Shown: in pieces, positions 5,375 through 8,350 of the stretch
Numbering within the stretch: the stretch's first letter is position 1
How the letters are laid out: every line of letters begins with the position of its first letter
NCBI GenBank assembly: GCA_015265235.1
Contig: JABZYJ010000082.1
Location: 1-8,350, forward strand
Length of the DNA stretch: 8,350 bases
Direction: 5' to 3'
DNA from: Selenomonas sp.
Lineage (GTDB): Bacteria; Bacillota; Negativicutes; Selenomonadales; Selenomonadaceae
Notes under the pieces: model-generated
The model's input: the letters and a program-made list of their open reading frames with translations, nothing else
Database searches by the model: none
What the model was told of the DNA's origin: nothing
Made by a program: the position numbers and the translations under genes

Positions 5375-6652
5375 ATGGAAACCTTGGCCGCAATCATTTT
5401 TGTCGTGATGTACATGGTGATCGTGTCGGAGAAGATCCACCGCACGGTCGCCGCGATGATCGGCGCAGTGCTCATGATGCTGCTCGGCATCCTCTCGCAG
5501 GAGGTCGCGCTGCACCATGTGGACTTTGAGACGCTCGGGCTGCTCGTCGGAATGATGGTGCTCGTCGGCGTGACGAAGGAGACGGGGCTCTTTGACTACG
5601 TCGCCATCAAGGCAGCGAAATCCGCACAGGCGGAGCCGCGCCGCATCCTCGTCTACCTCTGCGTGATCACGGCGGTATTCTCCGCCTTCCTCGACAACGT
5701 GACGACGGTGCTGCTCATGGTGCCGGTGACGTTCAGCATCACAAAGATTCTGAAACTCGATCCGATGCCGTATCTTCTGACGCAGATCATCGCCTCGAAC
5801 ATCGGCGGAACGGCGACGCTCATCGGCGACCCGCCGAACATCATGATCGGCAGTGCGGTCAAGGAACTGACCTTCGTCATGTTCATCGAACATCTCGCGC
5901 CGATCGCCATCGTATGTATGGTGGTTGTGCTCTTTATCATGTCGACGATCTACCGCAAGAGCCTCGTGACGACGCCGGAGCTGCAGGCGGAGCTGATGCA
6001 GATGGACGAAAAGGCGGCGATCACGGATCATGCCCTGCTGAAGCGCTCGCTCTTTGTGCTGGGGCTGACGATCCTCGGATTTTTCACGCACTCCTTTACG
6101 CATATTGAGTCCTCGCTCATCGCGCTCTCGGGCGGCTTCCTGCTGCTCCTCCTCGCGGGCGGCAGCGAGCACCTCGTGGAAAAGGCGATGCACGCGGTTG
6201 AGTGGCCGACGATCTTCTTCTTCATCGGACTCTTTATCGCGGTCGGCGGTCTGATCGAGGTCGGCATCATTGCCCAGCTCGCGGAGACGGCGGTCAATGC
6301 GACGGGCGGCGACCTGACGGCAACGTCACTCCTCATCCTCTGGATGAGTGCGATCATCTCGTCCGTGCTGGACAACATTCCGTTCGTCGCGACGATGATT
6401 CCGCTCATTCAGAACATGGGCGCGATGGGCATCACGAACCTCGAGCCGCTCTGGTGGTCGCTCGCGCTCGGCGCCTGCCTCGGCGGCAACGGGACGCTCG
6501 TCGGCGCATCGGCGAACCTCATCGTGGCGGGGATGGCGGCGGAGCGCGGCGTACACATCAGCTTCGTCCGCTACTTCAAGATCGGCTTCCCACTCATGCT
6601 GCTCACGATCGTCCTCTCGACGGTCTACGTCTACGTGCGCTATCTGCTCTGA
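5375..6652 (+). CDS. ArsB/NhaD-type ion transporter family membrane protein
   Basis: The 425-residue integral membrane protein is hydrophobic throughout, with roughly 10-11 helices and a polar loop at about 195-222. It shows the internal two-fold repeat of the ion transporter superfamily: FLDNVTT (105-111) is echoed by VLDNIPF (331-337), and GGTATLIGDPPNIMIGS (144-160) by GGNGTLVGASANLIVAG (370-386). These paired LDN and GG.GTL.G motifs form the substrate site in related SLC13/NhaD/ArsB proteins. The protein probably moves an anion or exchanges Na+ for H+. Arsenite export is not supported, since no arsR, arsA or arsC lies nearby. The start ATG 5375 has AAGGAGG (5361-5367) seven bases upstream. 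The gene has its own promoter, a candidate operator and a structured leader, suggesting tight control. Substrate cannot be read from the sequence. Confidence 0.88.
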   Translation: METLAAIIFVVMYMVIVSEKIHRTVAAMIGAVLMMLLGILSQEVALHHVDFETLGLLVGMMVLVGVTKETGLFDYVAIKAAKSAQAEPRRILVYLCVITAVFSAFLDNVTTVLLMVPVTFSITKILKLDPMPYLLTQIIASNIGGTATLIGDPPNIMIGSAVKELTFVMFIEHLAPIAIVCMVVVLFIMSTIYRKSLVTTPELQAELMQMDEKAAITDHALLKRSLFVLGLTILGFFTHSFTHIESSLIALSGGFLLLLLAGGSEHLVEKAMHAVEWPTIFFFIGLFIAVGGLIEVGIIAQLAETAVNATGGDLTATSLLILWMSAIISSVLDNIPFVATMIPLIQNMGAMGITNLEPLWWSLALGACLGGNGTLVGASANLIVAGMAAERGVHISFVRYFKIGFPLMLLTIVLSTVYVYVRYLL

Positions 6653-6683
6653 TTTCTAAAGTATAAAAGAAAATTATTCTTTG

Positions 6684-6727
6684 CAGGAAAATAGAGCGTT
6701 TGCGCGAATCAATTAATACAGGAAAAT
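6684..6727 (+). repeat. Nine-base direct repeat in the gap before maf
   Basis: CAGGAAAAT occurs at 6684-6692 and again at 6719-6727, 35 bases apart, in the AT-rich stretch 6653-6730 after the transporter gene. The stretch is noticeably poorer in GC than the flanking genes. No convincing promoter or gene was found in it. The repeat may be chance. Confidence 0.3.
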
Positions 6728-6730
6728 TGT

Positions 6731-6766
6731 GGGAGACACCGACACAGTTTCGGTGTCTCTCTTTTT
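6731..6766 (+). terminator. Strong intrinsic terminator between the transporter and maf
   Basis: A 12-bp stem (6731-6742 with 6750-6761, one G-T wobble) has the loop CACAGTT and is followed by T5 at 6762-6766. It lies 78 bases after the transporter stop and insulates maf-radC from upstream transcription. No good -35/-10 pair was recognised between this terminator and maf, so the maf promoter is unassigned. Confidence 0.9.
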
Positions 6767-6842
6767 GACCGAGGAATGCCTTGCTCTTTGTGGTTTACGC
6801 AGCCGCAGCGGAGCAGGGCGTATCATCAGGCAGGAGGGAGCT

Positions 6843-7424
6843 ATGTTTATTCTTGCATCGGCATCGCCGCGCCGCCGCGCGCTCCTGCGCCAGATCGGGG
6901 CGCAGTTCGTCTCGATCGCGCCCGCCGTCGCGGAGCGCAAGAACGGGGAGCACCCGCGCGACGATGTGATCTACAATGCGCTGACGAAGGCGCGCAAGGT
7001 GGCGGAGGAGTACCCCGACCACGCCGTCCTCGGGGCGGATACGGCGATTGTTCTCGGCGGCAAGTCATTCGGCAAGCCGCGCGACGCCGAGGAGGCGCGT
7101 CACATCCTCTCCCTGCTGGAGGGGCGCCAGCACACCGTGTTGACGGGGATCGCGTGGGTCGTGGACGGCCGCGTGGTCACGGACGCGGCGGAGACGACGG
7201 TGCGCTTTGCACCGATGTCGCCGGCGGAGATCGCCGCATACGTCGCGACGGGCGAGCCGATGGGCAAGGCGGGGGCGTATGCGATTCAGGGGCGCGCGGC
7301 CGTCTACATCGAGGAGATTCACGGCTCGTTCTCGAATGTCGTCGGGCTGCCCCTCTACGCCGTGGCAGCACTCGCGCGCACGGCGGGCGTCGTCATGGAG
7401 GCGGCGGACGATGCCGCTCTCTGA
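6843..7424 (+). CDS. maf: Maf family nucleotide pyrophosphatase (house-cleaning NTPase)
   Basis: Maf proteins hydrolyse non-canonical or modified nucleoside triphosphates (dTTP, UTP or methylated pyrimidines, depending on subfamily) to the monophosphate, and are linked to control of septum formation. The 193-residue product has the phosphate-binding N-terminus ASASPRR (5-11), the catalytic aspartate D66 in GADTAIV, GKP at 78-80, the H.VLTG segment (97-102) and the C-terminal AYAIQGRAAVYIEEIHGSFSNVVGLPL block (145-171, including Q149). All expected active-site positions appear present. The start is ATG 6843 with AGGAGGGAG (6832-6840) just upstream. The frame is open further upstream, but only through the terminator, so the longer reading is rejected. 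The gene overlaps radC by 14 bases, giving a maf-radC unit as in Bacillus and many other Firmicutes. Confidence 0.95.
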   Translation: MFILASASPRRRALLRQIGAQFVSIAPAVAERKNGEHPRDDVIYNALTKARKVAEEYPDHAVLGADTAIVLGGKSFGKPRDAEEARHILSLLEGRQHTVLTGIAWVVDGRVVTDAAETTVRFAPMSPAEIAAYVATGEPMGKAGAYAIQGRAAVYIEEIHGSFSNVVGLPLYAVAALARTAGVVMEAADDAAL

Positions 7425-8088
7425 CCTCCCGCACGGGGAGCTGCCGCGCGAGCGGCTTCTGGCGCATGGGGCAGCGGTGCTCAGCGACGCGGAGCTTCTG
7501 GCCGTTCTCCTGCGGACGGGGCGTACGGGAGAGAATGTCCTCGATCTCGCGCGCGGCATCGTCGCGCAGTTTCGCGAGGAGGGGCTCGCGGCGATCCTGC
7601 GCATGCCCGCCGCCGAGTTTGCACGCATCCCGGGCATCGGCGGGGCAAAGGCGGCAACGGTACTCGCCGCCCTAGAGCTCGGCCGACGCGCCTACGCGGG
7701 GACGCGCGGGATGCCGCACCTGAACGAGGCGGCGGATGTGATGACGCTCCTTTCGGCGCGCTGTCATGCGGAGCGGCGCGAGCACTTCTTCGTCCTGCCG
7801 CTCTCGGCAAAGAACGAGCTGCTGATGCTCGCCGACGTGTCGACGGGAACGCTCACGAACGCGCTGGTGCACCCACGCGAGGTGTTCGAGCCCGCGATCC
7901 GCTGCGGCGCGGCGCACGTGATCGTCGCACACAACCACCCGAGCGGCGACCCCACGCCGAGCGCGGAGGATCACCGCCTCACGCGCAGCCTGTACGAGGC
8001 GGGGAAACTGCTCGGCATCCCCGTGACGGATCATGTCGTTGTCGCGCGGAACGGTTTCTTCAGCTTTGCTGAGGAGGGGCTGATGTAA
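7411..8088 (+). CDS. radC: RadC family JAB/MPN-domain protein
   Basis: The 225-residue product matches full-length RadC (UPF0758). An N-terminal helical region starting LPRERLLAHGAAVLSDAELLAVLLRTG (11-37) leads to a helix-hairpin-helix at about 70-85 (ARIPGIGGAKAA), then the metal-binding JAMM domain (about 105-225). The JAMM signature is complete: H174-x-H176, S184 and D187 in AHNHPSGDPTPSAED, with an upstream glutamate in HPREVFEPAI (E157). Despite its name, a DNA repair role is not supported by later work, and the function remains unclear; the gene is often paired with maf. The start ATG 7411 lies inside the end of maf, with GGAGG (7397-7401) nine bases upstream. The stop codon TAA (8086-8088) forms part of the 4-bp target duplication of the element that follows. 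Confidence 0.95.
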   Translation: MPLSDLPHGELPRERLLAHGAAVLSDAELLAVLLRTGRTGENVLDLARGIVAQFREEGLAAILRMPAAEFARIPGIGGAKAATVLAALELGRRAYAGTRGMPHLNEAADVMTLLSARCHAERREHFFVLPLSAKNELLMLADVSTGTLTNALVHPREVFEPAIRCGAAHVIVAHNHPSGDPTPSAEDHRLTRSLYEAGKLLGIPVTDHVVVARNGFFSFAEEGLM

Positions 8089-8248
8089 GGAACCACTGAT
8101 AAAATGAAGTCCTTCAGATTGGCGTAGATTTTTTGTCCGAACAAGGTGGAAAACCGGACGCAGAGTGGTGCTCTGTGGAGGATTTTCCGCCGAAGTGCGG
8201 GCAAAAAAGATGCGTCAAGATGGAGGTGCTGAATTTATCAGTGATTCC
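8089..8248 (+). mobile_element. 160-bp MITE-like palindromic element with 4-bp GTAA target duplication
   Basis: The ends are inverted repeats: GGAACCACTGATAAA at 8089-8103, and the reverse complement of 8234-8248 reads GGAATCACTGATAAA (14 of 15 match). The flanking bases are GTAA on both sides (8085-8088 and 8249-8252), a direct repeat as expected for target-site duplication. Similarity continues inward along the full arms: T6 at 8129-8134 faces A6 at 8203-8208 and GGAAAA (8148-8153) faces TTTTCC (8183-8188). The apex is CAGAG-TGGTG-CTCTG (8161-8175), within a base of the exact centre. The element codes for nothing. GGAA ends with short TA-centred duplications recall IS5-family relatives, but that is inference. 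The insertion left the radC stop codon intact. With the T8 at 8256-8263, an RNA copy of this hairpin could hinder read-through to the next gene. Confidence 0.8.
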
Positions 8249-8335
8249 GTAATACTTTTTTTTCACAGAAAAAGGATTTGCCGTTTTATCATCGAAATAT
8301 ACCGATAAAGCATAACTAACAATATGCAGCAATTT

Positions 8336-8342
8336 AGGAGGG
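8336..8342 (+). promoter_or_regulatory. Ribosome binding site of the next gene
   Basis: AGGAGGG lies three bases before the ATG at 8346, marking a real gene start at the window edge. The gap 8253-8335 is AT-rich. It holds T8 (8256-8263) and a TTTATC (8285-8290) / GATAAA (8304-8309) inverted repeat, but no convincing promoter (TTGCCG at 8278 has poor spacing to any -10). Confidence 0.7.
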
Positions 8343-8345
8343 ATT

Positions 8346-8350
8346 ATGAT
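8346..8350 (+). CDS. Start of the next gene, mreB by context (only the start codon visible)
   Basis: ATG at 8346-8348 follows a strong ribosome site, and only five bases are in the window. In many Firmicutes maf and radC are followed by mreB, mreC and mreD, the rod-shape genes, so mreB is the best guess. Nothing in the visible sequence tests this. Confidence 0.45.

Noticed and set aside
4985..6193. Minus-strand open frame of 402 codons across the gap and the transporter
   Set aside because: It overlaps a promoter, leader and well-supported membrane protein gene, and its product is extremely rich in His, Arg, Asp and Glu with no family features.
6729..6842. In-frame upstream extension of maf
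   Set aside because: It would begin inside a strong terminator hairpin. The Maf family N-terminus (MFILASASPRR) begins at 6843 behind a good ribosome site.
7207..7410. In-frame upstream extension of radC within maf
   Set aside because: It is Arg/Ser-rich, out-of-frame maf sequence. Family homology starts at ATG 7411, which has its own GGAGG.
8089..8263. The radC hairpin as an ordinary terminator only
   Set aside because: The 15-bp terminal inverted repeats coincide exactly with matching GTAA flanks, and the T8 lies eight bases or more outside the stem. An inserted element explains the structure better, although it may still affect termination.
1..8350. CRISPR arrays, tRNA or rRNA genes, toxin-antitoxin pairs
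   Set aside because: No regularly spaced repeats, no cloverleaf or rRNA-like segments, and no adjacent small gene pairs were seen on either strand.

Overview
The window reads as chromosomal DNA from a fairly GC-rich anaerobe of the Negativicutes, most likely a selenomonad (Selenomonas or a relative). This is inferred, not proven. It rests on GC-rich protein-coding stretches, AGGAGG-type ribosome binding sites, Firmicutes-type promoters, a narHJI nitrate reductase cluster, and a maf-radC pair ahead of a third gene start, as in the maf-radC-mreB order of many Firmicutes. No rRNA, tRNA, CRISPR array or prophage is visible. All genes lie on the + strand.

Layout. (1) Positions 1-1655 are the end of a respiratory nitrate reductase operon: the narH C-terminus, narJ and narI overlap by 1-4 bases and end at a strong intrinsic terminator. 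NarI keeps all four haem-ligand histidines. (2) Positions 1658-2085 form a compact single-gene unit with a near-perfect sigma-A promoter, a 97-residue protein resembling only the C-terminal tail of Rpn/PD-(D/E)XK 'transposase' proteins, and its own terminator. (3) Positions 2194-3558 encode a DUF389 membrane protein with a large soluble C-terminus and a lower GC content than its neighbours. (4) Positions 3697-5109 encode a GH1 6-phospho-beta-glucosidase with no PTS transporter beside it. (5) Positions 5229-6652 hold an ArsB/NhaD-type ion transporter. It is preceded by an extended -10 promoter, a 20-bp palindrome overlapping that promoter, and a leader of about 110 nt with two hairpins. (6) Positions 6731-8088 hold a terminator, then the overlapping housekeeping genes maf and radC. 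(7) Positions 8089-8248 hold a 160-bp MITE-like element, an imperfect palindrome over its whole length, flanked by 4-bp GTAA direct repeats and inserted exactly after the radC stop codon. A further gene, mreB by context, starts at 8346.

How the genes relate. narHJI works as one unit: electron-transfer subunit, maturation chaperone and membrane cytochrome b for quinol-linked nitrate reduction. Maf and RadC are co-translated. The remaining genes look like independent transcription units. The points most worth a second look are the MITE between radC and the next gene, the stand-alone Rpn-tail protein with its own strong promoter, and the regulated, structured leader of the ion transporter. I found no clear evidence of an entirely new multi-gene system.
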